NCBI GenBank assembly: GCA_000715635.1 | Contig: KL569131.1 | Location: forward strand, 19,034 to 28,008 | Direction of reading: 5' to 3' | Origin: Streptomyces violaceus | GTDB taxonomy: Bacteria > Actinomycetota > Actinomycetes > Streptomycetales > Streptomycetaceae | DNA: 8,975 bases | Shown: positions 1 to 6,275 of the stretch, piece after piece | How the letters are laid out: every line of letters begins with the position of its first letter | Position numbering within the stretch: the stretch's first letter is position 1 | The notes under the pieces: generated by a model | What the model saw: the letters and a program-made list of their open reading frames with translations, nothing else | Told to the model about the DNA's origin: nothing | Databases searched by the model: none | Made by a program: the position numbers and the translations under genes

Positions 1-160
1 TAGCCGTAGTGGTGCCGGTCGTTGCCGTGCCGGCGGTCGCGGGCATGAGTGACCCGCCCGTCGACCCGCCCGTCGGCGCGGCCGGGGCGGTGGCCGTCGC
101 GAGGGCGGGGCGCGGGTGCGGACGCATCTGCGGGCGTCGCCTGTGCTGGTGCTGCTGCAT
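1..160 (-). CDS. Partial N-terminus of a possible exported protein
   Basis: The gene runs off the left edge, so only its first 53 codons are visible and no stop is present. The ATG at 160 is preceded by AGGAG with an 8-nt gap, a very good ribosome binding site, and this is the main reason to believe the gene. The peptide starts MQQHQHRRRPQMRPHPRP and continues with an Ala/Thr/Gly-rich stretch. This recalls the basic start and Ala-rich part of actinomycete export signals, but the hydrophobic core is weak (several Pro and Gly, no long Leu/Val run), so export is an inference. A perfect hairpin at 184-202 lies in the presumed 5' leader. No family can be assigned from so short a piece. A decayed gene is also possible. 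Confidence 0.5.
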   Translation of the reverse strand, partial: MQQHQHRRRPQMRPHPRPALATATAPAAPTGGSTGGSLMPATAGTATTGTTTA

Positions 161-183
161 GCGGGAGTCTCCTGCGGCACGCG

Positions 184-202
184 GGATGCCTGGCGGGCAT
201 CC
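184..202 (-). promoter_or_regulatory. Perfect 7-bp hairpin upstream of the left-edge gene
   Basis: GGATGCC and GGCATCC flank a 5-nt loop and pair perfectly. The dyad lies 24-42 nt upstream of the ATG at 160, just before its ribosome binding site. It could be a leader-RNA stem or a DNA operator. The sequence does not say which. Confidence 0.35.
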
Positions 203-359
203 ACCGTCGATGAAGTGCCGGGTCCTTCCGTGTTCGCTGGTGGTTGTCCGGGCGTTCACGGGTGGTCGGCGATCAGGAGACCTGTGTGGGGACGTAAGGG
301 TTGTACGTGAGTTCGGTTAATTCTTGAGGTGGATGCGTCGGGTCATGTGGTCCGGACGG

Positions 360-941
360 TCACGGCTGCCGGCGCACCCGGTAGCGCAGATGCAGCACCC
401 GGTCGCCCTGGATCACCGTGTGCGGGTCCTCCAGCAGGTGCTGCGCGTCGACCGACCCGAAGTACCGCTTGCCCGAGCCGAAGACCACCGGTACGACGTC
501 CATGGCCACCTCGTCGATCAGACCGAGGGCGAACGCCTGCCCGCCGACGTCACCCGCCGCCACACCGACGTCACGGTCCTCCCCGGTCAGCTCCCTGGCC
601 TTGGCGACCGCCTCCTCCACACCTTCGACGAAGTGGAACGGCGCGTCCGGATGCCACCCCTGGGGCCTGGGCCGATGCGACACGACCACGATGTGCTCGC
701 CCGCCGGCGGGACGCCCTCCCACCCATTGGTCATATCGAACACATGCCGCCCGACCACCAGCGTCCCGATCCTCGCCAGGGTCGGCTTGAGATAGTCGGC
801 CGAGACCTTGGAGACCCTGGCGTATTCGTTGAGCGGGGTGTCGCCGTTGCCGTACCAGTCGAAGAGAGGCCCGACCTGGTCCTCCACGTCGGCGATGAAG
901 CCGTCCACGGACACGACGTTGTGCATGATCACGCTGCCCAT
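360..941 (-). CDS. Dihydrofolate reductase family protein (RibD C-terminal-like)
   Basis: A 193-residue soluble protein of the RibD-C/DHFR-like fold, a family of NAD(P)H-dependent reductases whose members reduce pterin or riboflavin-pathway-type substrates. Most actinomycete members have no known substrate. Visible hallmarks are the first strand and loop VVSVDGFIAD (residues 9-18), the conserved segment LVVGRHVFDMTNGW (61-74), the nucleotide-binding type turn VAAGDVGGQAFALGLIDE (127-144), and the late strand VVPVVFGSGKRYFG (149-162). The length is normal for the family. The ATG at 941 is preferred over the GTG at 953 because GGGAG lies 5 nt before it and family members commonly begin a few residues before MHNVVSVDGF. 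It is probably transcribed alone, since a strong hairpin separates it from the upstream gene. A true folate-pathway DHFR role is unlikely. Confidence 0.9.
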   Translation of the reverse strand: MGSVIMHNVVSVDGFIADVEDQVGPLFDWYGNGDTPLNEYARVSKVSADYLKPTLARIGTLVVGRHVFDMTNGWEGVPPAGEHIVVVSHRPRPQGWHPDAPFHFVEGVEEAVAKARELTGEDRDVGVAAGDVGGQAFALGLIDEVAMDVVPVVFGSGKRYFGSVDAQHLLEDPHTVIQGDRVLHLRYRVRRQP

Positions 942-961
942 CGCATCTCCCACGCGTACGG

Positions 962-976
962 GGGCCGGGGCGGCCC
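962..976 (-). promoter_or_regulatory. GC-rich hairpin upstream of the reductase gene
   Basis: GGGCCG, a GGG loop and CGGCCC form a perfect 6-bp stem ending about 10 nt before the ribosome binding site of the reductase gene. It could modulate initiation or be a by-product of GC-rich sequence. Confidence 0.2.
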
Positions 977-991
977 TTCTGTATGCATAGA

Positions 992-1033
992 CCTGTCACG
1001 AGCCCGGAACTCATCACCCGGGCTCCTGACAGG
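992..1033 (-). terminator. Strong stem-loop, likely terminator of the membrane-protein gene
   Basis: CCTGTCA-C-GAGCCCGG pairs with CCGGGCTC-C-TGACAGG, giving 15 base pairs with one C/C mismatch and a 10-nt loop. It starts about 45 nt past the stop of the membrane-protein gene (1079) and lies upstream of the reductase gene, as expected of a factor-independent terminator. There is no T-tract, which is common in streptomycetes. Its right arm (1013-1029) resembles sequence downstream of the glycosyltransferase gene (4672-4688; 15 of 17 identical). Confidence 0.6.
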
Positions 1034-1040
1034 GGAGCGG

Positions 1041-1070
1041 TCACACGTTCAGCGGCTGCTTCGGGGCGCC
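1041..1070 (-). pseudogene. Relic resembling the 3' end of the GT2 synthase gene
   Basis: Read on the minus strand, this stretch ends ...HRGAPKQPLNV-stop, resembling the C-terminus HRAPSEKLLNV-stop of the glycosyltransferase at 4709. At DNA level 21 of 26 positions match (1041-1066 against 4709-4734), starting with 13 identical bases over the stop codon. A second collinear block downstream also matches (1013-1029 against 4672-4688). Similarity is lost about ten codons into the gene, where the unrelated membrane-protein gene lies. It is either the remnant of a second synthase copy or a recombination scar. The length is too short for certainty. Confidence 0.35.
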
Positions 1071-1078
1071 GCGATGCT

Positions 1079-1513
1079 CTACGTGGTCGGCGGGATGTAC
1101 GGGAAGCGCTGATGATGCTGGTAGCCCAGTACCAGGGCTGACGCGGCCCAGAAGAGCACGACAGGTAGGTCGGCCGCGTCGCCCAGGCACTGGCTCCTGT
1201 CACGGCACTCCTCGCTCAACCGCATCAGCCCGCTGTCGACCGCAGAGTTGACGGCGAGCTGGATCAGCCACGAGACACCGCTTGCCACTTGGAGGCCGGC
1301 GACGGCGCCGAAAGCCCAGGCGCCGGTCTTCGCGTCGAACGGCGTCTGTGCGGGCAGCGGTCGGTAGTAGGCCAGCAGGATGAGCGCACAGACGAGGCCG
1401 ACGACCCCGTTCAGCAGGTCGTACTCGCCGGCGTCCATGACCAGCACGAAGACGGTGGTGAATGTGGTCGCGGTGAGCGCGCCTTGGTCGACACCCCGCA
1501 TTGTCGTCGTCAC
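1079..1513 (-). CDS. Hypothetical small membrane protein, about three TM segments
   Basis: I do not recognise this 144-residue protein. It shows about three hydrophobic stretches: around residues 12-50 (possibly two helices, around TVFVLVMD and NGVVGLVCALILLAYY), 69-89 (AFGAVAGLQVASGVSWLIQL) and 115-130 (LPVVLFWAASALVLGY). A polar loop carries two cysteines six residues apart (EECRDRSQC), which could pair if outside the cell. Codons are strongly GC-rich at third positions, supporting a real gene. The start is unclear: GTG at 1513 and ATG at 1501 are both possible and neither has a good ribosome binding site. The first bases of the reading frame may therefore be close to the transcript start. 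The gene is divergent from dedA and followed by a strong hairpin, so it is probably monocistronic. Confidence 0.6.
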   Translation of the reverse strand: MTTTMRGVDQGALTATTFTTVFVLVMDAGEYDLLNGVVGLVCALILLAYYRPLPAQTPFDAKTGAWAFGAVAGLQVASGVSWLIQLAVNSAVDSGLMRLSEECRDRSQCLGDAADLPVVLFWAASALVLGYQHHQRFPYIPPTT

Positions 1514-1680
1514 GAAGGGAGACGGTAGGGGCTCGGTGACCAGCCCGCCCCGTCAACGGTGCAACTTCACTGATGTGGGCGCGGCCGGCGCCGGCAGGTC
1601 TCACTCTTGGCCACCGACGAAGCCCTTCAGGTACTCAAACGCGAGCGTGACGTCAGGATTCGGGGACTGGAACGGGCATG

Positions 1681-1721
1681 GGTGCGGTTTTCCGCAGGGT
1701 GTCCGGTGCGGGCAACCGCAC
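1681..1721. repeat. Two tandem copies of a TGCGG-N4-CCGCA hairpin
   Basis: GGTGCGG-TTTT-CCGCA (1681-1696) is repeated 24 bp later as GGTGCGG-GCAA-CCGCAC (1705-1721). The second has a GNRA-type GCAA tetraloop, and its stem can extend through a G-T pair to a CC/GG pair. The regular spacing and identical arms suggest a paired operator or a structured leader RNA upstream of dedA. Confidence 0.45.
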
Positions 1722-1774
1722 TGGACTGGACGGTCCTCCTCATACCGCCGTTGACCTGTGGTTTCTAGCTTGGT

Positions 1775-1795
1775 GGGCAGTCGGGGCCTGCCCCG
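1775..1795 (+). promoter_or_regulatory. Alternative hairpins just upstream of dedA
   Basis: GGGCAG (1775-1780) pairs with CTGCCC (1788-1793), while CGGGG (1782-1786) pairs with CCCCG (1791-1795) around a CCTG tetraloop. The two stems share bases and cannot form together. They end about 20 nt before the dedA ribosome binding site. This could be simple GC-rich symmetry or an RNA switch. Confidence 0.25.
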
Positions 1796-1825
1796 GATGA
1801 CCGGCCCGTCAGCTTGGAGACCCCT

Positions 1826-2488
1826 ATGCACCTCACGTCCTTGGCTCTGCCTCAGGAACCCGCCGACGGCATCGCGGGCTGGGCCGCCGATCTCGTCGAG
1901 ACCATGGGTGGTCCCGGAGCCGGTCTGGCCATCGCCTTGGAGAACCTCTTCCCGCCGCTGCCGAGCGAGGTGATCCTGCCGCTGACCGGGTTTGCCGCCG
2001 GGCAGGGAGTTCTCACCCTGGCCTCGGCGCTGTTCTGGACGACGCTCGGTTCGGTTGCGGGCGCCGTGGTCCTCTATGGGATCGGCATGCTCTTCGGCCG
2101 TGAACGCATGCGCGCGATCTGGGCGAAACTGCCGCTGGTGAAGGCTTCCGACCTGGAGCGCACGGAGGACTGGTTCGCTAGGCACGGCGCCAAGGCGGTC
2201 TTCCTCGGCCGCATGGTGCCGATCTTCCGCAGCCTCATCTCCGTCCCCGCCGGGGTGGAGCGCATGCCTCTGCCCGTGTTCGTCATGCTGACCACGCTCG
2301 GCAGCCTGATCTGGAACGCTGTCCTGGTGATGGCCGGTTACTGGTTGGGCGACCAGTGGGAAGTGGTGGAGACCTACGTCAGCGTTGTCTCCAAAGTTGT
2401 GCTGGTTCTGGTCGTCGTCGCCCTTGCGGTATACGTGGCTGTACGGCTGCGCGGTCGCAACCAGGCCCGGCACCGCCGCGCTTCATGA
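1826..2488 (+). CDS. DedA family (SNARE-associated) membrane protein
   Basis: A 220-residue integral membrane protein of the DedA/VTT superfamily. Members are proposed lipid transporters, including undecaprenyl-phosphate flippases, and support envelope integrity and drug resistance. Diagnostic sequences are the amphipathic re-entrant segment ENLFPPLPSEVILPLTGFAA (residues 35-54), a Gly-rich helix from about 68 (GSVAGAVVLYGIGMLFGRE), the conserved GRMVPIFRSLISVPAG (127-142), and two C-terminal helices (about 152-170 and 180-200). The ATG at 1826 is chosen over the TTG at 1814 because GGAGA lies 5 nt upstream. The tail is basic (RLRGRNQARHRRAS). The histidine kinase gene follows about 90 nt downstream on the same strand, so partial co-transcription with the two-component genes is likely. 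Substrate and orientation are not visible in the sequence. Confidence 0.9.
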   Translation: MHLTSLALPQEPADGIAGWAADLVETMGGPGAGLAIALENLFPPLPSEVILPLTGFAAGQGVLTLASALFWTTLGSVAGAVVLYGIGMLFGRERMRAIWAKLPLVKASDLERTEDWFARHGAKAVFLGRMVPIFRSLISVPAGVERMPLPVFVMLTTLGSLIWNAVLVMAGYWLGDQWEVVETYVSVVSKVVLVLVVVALAVYVAVRLRGRNQARHRRAS

Positions 2489-2543
2489 GCCGCCACTGGC
2501 AACTCCGCACATTGGTCCCGTCCAGCGCGCGGCCCGAGCGATC

Positions 2544-2572
2544 TTGCTCCGGCCGTACAGCCGCACTAGGCT
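2544..2572 (+). promoter_or_regulatory. Candidate promoter for the two-component genes
   Basis: TTGCTC (2544-2549) and TAGGCT (2567-2572) are separated by exactly 17 bp and resemble the housekeeping sigma consensus of streptomycetes. The predicted transcript start, about 7-9 nt after the -10, falls at or next to the GTG at 2581. This would give a leaderless kinase mRNA, independent of dedA transcription. Confidence 0.5.
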
Positions 2573-2580
2573 CAGCCCCC

Positions 2581-3801
2581 GTGCAGGGGGACTCCGCAGG
2601 CGTCACCGCCCATCACCTGCCAGGCTCACTGGGACAGGATGACTCCGGTGAGGGCGACGCCGCGATCCTGTCGGCCTCCTGGCCACGTCGGTGCGCCGGT
2701 ACGTTCCTCGGCTGCGTCACGGCCTTGCTCGGTTTCCTCTACTTCCTCGTCGTCGGCACTGTCCTCGGCCCATTCCTGCTGTGGCCGCCCACCCGCACCA
2801 GCGCGCTCAGCATCGTGGTCACCGGAGCCCGTAGGCTGACGACCCTGGAACGGATCCGCCGGGCCGTCTTCTTCGGCGACCGCTTCCCCGAGCATTACAA
2901 GGCATCCGACCAGAAGATCCTTCGCTATCTGGCGATCCGCAGCTATTCGGGACTGCTGTGCGGCGTCGTGATCGCACTGCTGGGTTTCGGCATCGCCCTG
3001 GCGGGGCTGCTGGTGAGGGGAATGGCCCAGGGGACCCTCCACTGGGACGAGTTGCTCATGCAGGTGCTCCTCGGCAGTGTGCTGCTCTTCCTCGACGTCC
3101 AGGGGCTCCACTCACTCGCCGCCCTGGACGCGCGCATCGCCCGCGAGTGTTTCGGCCCCTCCGAACGGGAACGGCTGCGGCAACGCATCCATGAACTGGC
3201 CACCAGCCGGGCAGCGGTCGTGCAGGCAGTGGACGCCGAACGCCGGCGTATCGAGCGGGACCTCCACGACGGAATTCAGCAACGCCTGGTGGCGCTGGGC
3301 ATGCTCCTCGGCCGGGCACGTCGGGGACGCGATCCTGAACAAGCGGACACCCTGCTGGGCCAGGCACACCAGGAGTCCCAGAACATCCTCGCGGAACTGC
3401 GCGAAGTGACCTGGCGGGTCTATCCCTCGGCGCTGGACAGTCTGGGGCTCAAGGAGGCGCTGGGCGGCGTGTCCGAGCGGTGCAGCATTCCTGTCCGTAC
3501 GGAGTTCGACGTCACTGAGGAGTTGCCTCAGCCAGTGGAGACCGCTGCGTACTTCGTAGTCTCGGAGTCCGTGACCAACGCGGCCAAACACTCCCGTGCG
3601 ACGGCCGTCTCCGTGCGGGTTCTGCTCCGTGGCAGGGTGCTCACGGTGCAGATCCAGGACAACGGCGCAGGCGACGCGGATCCCACGGGCAGCGGGCTGA
3701 GCGGACTGCGCAGCCGGGTGGCCGCGCTCGATGGCGTCCTGCGTGTCGACAGCCCCGAAGGGGGACCCACCACCATTACCGCGGAACTGCCATGCGCCTG
3801 A
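2581..3801 (+). CDS. Sensor histidine kinase, NarL/DesK type
   Basis: A 406-residue membrane kinase expected to autophosphorylate on a histidine and pass the phosphate to the adjacent regulator. The N-terminal part has hydrophobic segments at about 41-66 and 121-145 and another at 160-175, like the putative-sensor domains of actinomycete kinases. A dimerisation/phosphoacceptor helix of the HisKA_3 type follows, with RRIERDLHDGIQQRLVALG and the phosphorylated His at 229. The ATPase domain has the N-box ESVTNAAKHS (329-338), the D360-NGAG motif and GSGLSGLRSRV (370-380). An earlier ATG at 2485 overlaps the dedA stop (ATGA) and would add 32 residues. I prefer GTG 2581 because the added stretch uses rare codons (CTA, TCA, TTG, GCA) and contains the promoter. 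The signal sensed is unknown; membrane or envelope state is a guess from the dedA neighbour. Confidence 0.9.
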   Translation: MQGDSAGVTAHHLPGSLGQDDSGEGDAAILSASWPRRCAGTFLGCVTALLGFLYFLVVGTVLGPFLLWPPTRTSALSIVVTGARRLTTLERIRRAVFFGDRFPEHYKASDQKILRYLAIRSYSGLLCGVVIALLGFGIALAGLLVRGMAQGTLHWDELLMQVLLGSVLLFLDVQGLHSLAALDARIARECFGPSERERLRQRIHELATSRAAVVQAVDAERRRIERDLHDGIQQRLVALGMLLGRARRGRDPEQADTLLGQAHQESQNILAELREVTWRVYPSALDSLGLKEALGGVSERCSIPVRTEFDVTEELPQPVETAAYFVVSESVTNAAKHSRATAVSVRVLLRGRVLTVQIQDNGAGDADPTGSGLSGLRSRVAALDGVLRVDSPEGGPTTITAELPCA

Positions 3802-4436
3802 TGATCGCCGAGGACTCGACGCTGCTGCGTGAGGGGCTGGTCCGGCTCCTCCTCGAGGAGGGGCACGAGGTCCTGGGCGCGTTCGGTGACGCCGATGCCC
3901 TGCTGGCGGAGATGGCCGTGCGGCGACCCGAAGTCGTCGTCCTCGACATCCGGATGCCACCGACACACACCGACGAGGGGCTGCGAGCGGCGTTGGAGAT
4001 CCGGGAACGGTGGCCGGAGACCGGCGTACTGGTGCTGTCTCAGCACATCGAGCGCAACTACGCAGCGCAGTTGCTGGCCTCCAGCGCGGAACGAGTGGGA
4101 TACCTGCTCAAGGACCGCGTCGCTCAGGTCGAGGAGTTCCTGGATGCGTTGGAACGTATCCAGGCAGGCGGCGCTGCCATCGACCCCGAAGTCGTGCGGC
4201 AGCTGGTCATCCGCGCGACGCACGGAGATCCACTGACCCGCCTCACGCCCCGCGAACGCAGTGTCCTCGAGACCCTGGCCCAGGGGCACACCAACACGGC
4301 GATCGCGCAGAAGCTGCACATCTCTCTGAGTTCGGTGGAGAAGAACCTCAACATGATCTTCGACAAGCTGGAGCTGTCGCACACCACCGGTTACAGCCGA
4401 CGGATCCTGGCGGTCCTGAGGTATCTGGAGTCGTAG
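3792..4436 (+). CDS. LuxR/NarL-family response regulator
   Basis: A 214-residue DNA-binding regulator, partner of the kinase just upstream: the genes overlap by 10 bp (start 3792, kinase stop 3801), so translation is probably coupled. The receiver domain (1-120) has the acidic pair E7-D8, phosphoacceptor D52 in VVVLDIRMPP, S83 in VLVLSQH and K107 in GYLLKD, so all phosphotransfer residues are present. The C-terminal LuxR helix-turn-helix (about 149-212) reads LTPRERSVLETLAQGHTNTA then IAQKLHISLSSVEKNL. CGGAA a few bases before the ATG may act as a ribosome binding site. Targets are not known; the pair plus dedA are the obvious candidates for autoregulation. The gene is followed by a hairpin at 4617-4654. 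Confidence 0.93.
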   Translation: MRLMIAEDSTLLREGLVRLLLEEGHEVLGAFGDADALLAEMAVRRPEVVVLDIRMPPTHTDEGLRAALEIRERWPETGVLVLSQHIERNYAAQLLASSAERVGYLLKDRVAQVEEFLDALERIQAGGAAIDPEVVRQLVIRATHGDPLTRLTPRERSVLETLAQGHTNTAIAQKLHISLSSVEKNLNMIFDKLELSHTTGYSRRILAVLRYLES

Positions 4437-4616
4437 GGCGCCGGTGTGCACCCGCCACCAGGTCCAGGCCCGGACCAGCCACCATCGCGTCCGAGCCGCA
4501 CGAGCTCGCTCACCATGACGCCCGCCACGGCTGACCAACTGCCCGCGTCCCCGGAGTGCACCCTCGCCACCCACCCCGGCTATCAGCACCTGCGTGCCAA
4601 CTGCCGCCAGACCCGC

Positions 4617-4654
4617 GACGTCCCCCTGCTCGATGACTCGGGACAGGGGGCGTC
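4617..4654. terminator. Hairpin between convergent genes, likely bidirectional terminator
   Basis: GACG-T-CCCCCTG pairs with CAGGGGG-CGTC, giving 11 bp with one bulged T and a 15-nt loop. It lies 180 nt after the regulator stop and 55 nt after the glycosyltransferase stop on the other strand. The rest of the gap 4437-4708 contains no gene I can support. Confidence 0.5.
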
Positions 4655-4708
4655 GAACAGTACGGCGGAGAATCGCCCGGGCTCGTGAGACCCGTGAGAG
4701 ATGCCGAC

Positions 4709-6064
4709 TCACACGTTCAGCAGCTTCTCCGAAGGCGCGCGGTGCCGTCCCTGGGGCAGCGCCGTCTTCGCCGTCAGCCCGCGCGACTGCCACGCGTTGT
4801 CGCGGAGCTTGAACAGGGCCCAGTAGCGGGTCGGGCACAGCAGCACGATGTTCATGAACACCGCCGCCGGGGTGCCGACGAGCCAGGAGCGCCACCGCTG
4901 ACGCGCGGTCATGTCCGGCCGCATGAGGACGTACAACCCGGACTGGCCGTACCGGACCACCAGGTACACGGCGAGATACACCAGGGCCACGCCGGGGTTG
5001 TGGTACCGGCCGCCCAGGGTCAGGAGCGTCATGACCACGGTCCAGGCCAGCATCACCGGGGTGATGACGAGCTGGAGCAGCCCGAAGGTCGGCGATATGA
5101 GCTGCTTCGGCGACAGACGCGCGAACACGAACGGCAGCATCCACCACCACGACCGGGCCCAGCGCAGACGCTGACGGTAGGTCTTCCGCAGCGTCGTCGG
5201 CATGTCAGTGACCACGCCGGCCTCGTTCACGGCCACTACCTCACCGCGCATGAGCGCCCGCAGCGCCAGCCAGCGGTCGTCGCCGGTGCCGCACTCCACC
5301 TCGTAGGCGTCCAGGTGGTCGTAGAGCAACTCGGCCCGGTAGAGAGCCAGGGCGCCCGAGGTCGTCTCCAGGGCTCCGAGCATGGAGCGCGAGGAGCGCA
5401 TCATCACGCACGAGGTGCCGATGTCGATGTCCGCGGCCCGGGAGACCCAGGTCTCCTCGAAGTTGCGGACGTAGATCATGCCGGTGGTGGCCTGGATCCT
5501 CGGGTTGCTCATGGCCCGCAGCTGCTGTTCGAGCGCGTCCGGGAACGGCTCGCCGTCCGAGTCGATGGTGAGCACGTAGTCGAAGTGCTTGCCCTGCTCC
5601 TGAAGGTGCCGGAGCACGGTGACCTGGGCCCCGCGCTTGCCCTTGTTCTCCTGCCGGTGCCAGAAGACCCGGGGGTGGTCGAAGGGTTCCACCGGGTGCT
5701 GCCGCGAGCCGTCGTCGATCACGTGGATCTCGTCGACCGGATGCGTCTGGGCCAGCAGCGACCGCACCGTGCGGTGCAGGTTCTCCGTGGGCTCCTCGAA
5801 GGCCGGGATGATCGCCACCGTCCGGCCCGGAGCCACCGGGAGGTGGGTGAAGGACCGGCCCTTCAGGAACGAGACCAGGCAGAGCACGATGACCAGCATG
5901 CCCAGCCACCAGTAGAACGTCAGGATCGGGCTCTTCGACTGGAGGTGCACCACCACGGTGGCAGCGGCGAGAGCCGTCACCACCACGGCGGTCACCGCGG
6001 TGAATCTCCCCCGTGACGCGCGGACCTGCGAGGGGCCCGCGCCGCGGGTCTGCGACGTGCTCAA
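4709..6064 (-). CDS. Processive GT2 polysaccharide synthase, hyaluronan/chitin synthase-like
   Basis: A 451-residue membrane glycosyltransferase predicted to polymerise UDP-sugars and export the chain through its own membrane domain. Two N-terminal helices (about 21-40, 48-67) precede a cytoplasmic GT2 domain with the nucleotide-binding IDDGS (116-120), metal-binding DSD (168-170), SGALALYR (236-243, compare SGPLGMYR of hyaluronan synthases), catalytic-base motif TGDDR (260-264) and QRLRW (298-302, the QxxRW of processive enzymes). C-terminal helices follow at about 325-350, 358-378 and 397-413. All catalytic motifs are intact. The start is a TTG at 6064 overlapping the stop of the preceding small gene (TTGA), typical of translational coupling. 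It retains the first helix; no ATG precedes the helices in frame. It is the last gene of an operon with a UDP-sugar dehydrogenase, suggesting a uronic-acid-containing polymer. A chitin, cellulose-like or poly-GlcNAc product cannot be excluded. Confidence 0.88.
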   Translation of the reverse strand: MSTSQTRGAGPSQVRASRGRFTAVTAVVVTALAAATVVVHLQSKSPILTFYWWLGMLVIVLCLVSFLKGRSFTHLPVAPGRTVAIIPAFEEPTENLHRTVRSLLAQTHPVDEIHVIDDGSRQHPVEPFDHPRVFWHRQENKGKRGAQVTVLRHLQEQGKHFDYVLTIDSDGEPFPDALEQQLRAMSNPRIQATTGMIYVRNFEETWVSRAADIDIGTSCVMMRSSRSMLGALETTSGALALYRAELLYDHLDAYEVECGTGDDRWLALRALMRGEVVAVNEAGVVTDMPTTLRKTYRQRLRWARSWWWMLPFVFARLSPKQLISPTFGLLQLVITPVMLAWTVVMTLLTLGGRYHNPGVALVYLAVYLVVRYGQSGLYVLMRPDMTARQRWRSWLVGTPAAVFMNIVLLCPTRYWALFKLRDNAWQSRGLTAKTALPQGRHRAPSEKLLNV

Positions 6065-6234
6065 GCGGTCACTCGCTTGCCGCGGGTGGCCGCGCGGAAG
6101 ACCACCACACCGCCGATCACGAAGAGCATGGCCCCCAGCACGATCCACCCCAGACCCGTCCCGCCCGTGGCCGCCAGGGCGGCTCCACCGGTGGCGGTAC
6201 CGATAGCCGCGCCCACGCCGTTCTGTCCGTACAT
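6061..6234 (-). CDS. 57-residue membrane protein with LAATG sorting-signal-like motif
   Basis: A tiny gene between the dehydrogenase and synthase genes. GAGGGA lies 6 nt before the ATG, and its stop overlaps the synthase start. The protein begins MYGQNGVGAAIGTATGGAAL, then LAATG (residues 20-24), a hydrophobic helix (about 29-46, GWIVLGAMLFVIGGVVVF) and a basic end (RAATRGKR, 47-54). This order of pentapeptide, helix and positive tail is that of a cell-wall sorting signal, and LAxTG is the motif preferred by actinobacterial class E sortases. It has no separate signal peptide, so it would have to insert with its N-terminus outside to be a substrate. Alternatives are a small accessory subunit of the synthase or a membrane peptide whose LAATG match is chance. 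The operon position and coupling argue for a role in making or anchoring the polymer. Confidence 0.75.
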   Translation of the reverse strand: MYGQNGVGAAIGTATGGAALAATGGTGLGWIVLGAMLFVIGGVVVFRAATRGKRVTA

Positions 6235-6275
6235 GTTGTTCCCTCTGCTTTCTGTGGTTTTCCGGGTGGCTCTCG

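Larger units (their letters stand above)
1514..1825. other. Gene-poor divergent control region
   Basis: About 310 bases lie between the divergent membrane-protein and dedA genes. I see no convincing intact gene. The region holds two copies of a TGCGG-N4-CCGCA hairpin (1683-1720), a pair of mutually exclusive hairpins just before dedA (1775-1795) and a TTGACC at 1751-1756 that could be a -35 element. No matching -10 is obvious at normal spacing (TGGGCA after 17 bases is weak). The minus strand at 1601-1670 reads in one frame like the end of a protein (DVTLAFEYLKGFVGGQE-stop), perhaps a decayed gene. Confidence 0.5.

Noticed and set aside
324..1112. Long plus-strand open frame opposite the reductase gene
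   Set aside because: It is antisense to a clear DHFR-like protein and rich in His/Arg/Asp, as expected of a mirror frame in GC-rich DNA. No domain is visible.
571..1203. Minus-strand frame across the reductase and the hairpin region
   Set aside because: It overlaps two better genes out of frame, is Arg/Gly-rich and has no domain.
1601..2473. 290-codon minus-strand frame under dedA
   Set aside because: It is antisense to the convincing DedA protein, and its His/Gln/Asp-rich composition is typical of a shadow. Only its final residues, outside dedA, were kept as a weak finding.
4437..4708. Possible small gene (frame 4446-4688) between regulator and synthase
   Set aside because: It has no ribosome binding site and a Pro/Arg/Thr-rich composition, and it contains the terminator hairpin.
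3528..5150. 540-codon minus-strand frame across kinase, regulator and synthase
   Set aside because: It spans three genes with clear motifs on other frames and is compositionally a shadow.
4685..6016. 443-codon plus-strand frame opposite the synthase
   Set aside because: It is antisense to the GT2 synthase with all catalytic motifs intact, and has no domain of its own.
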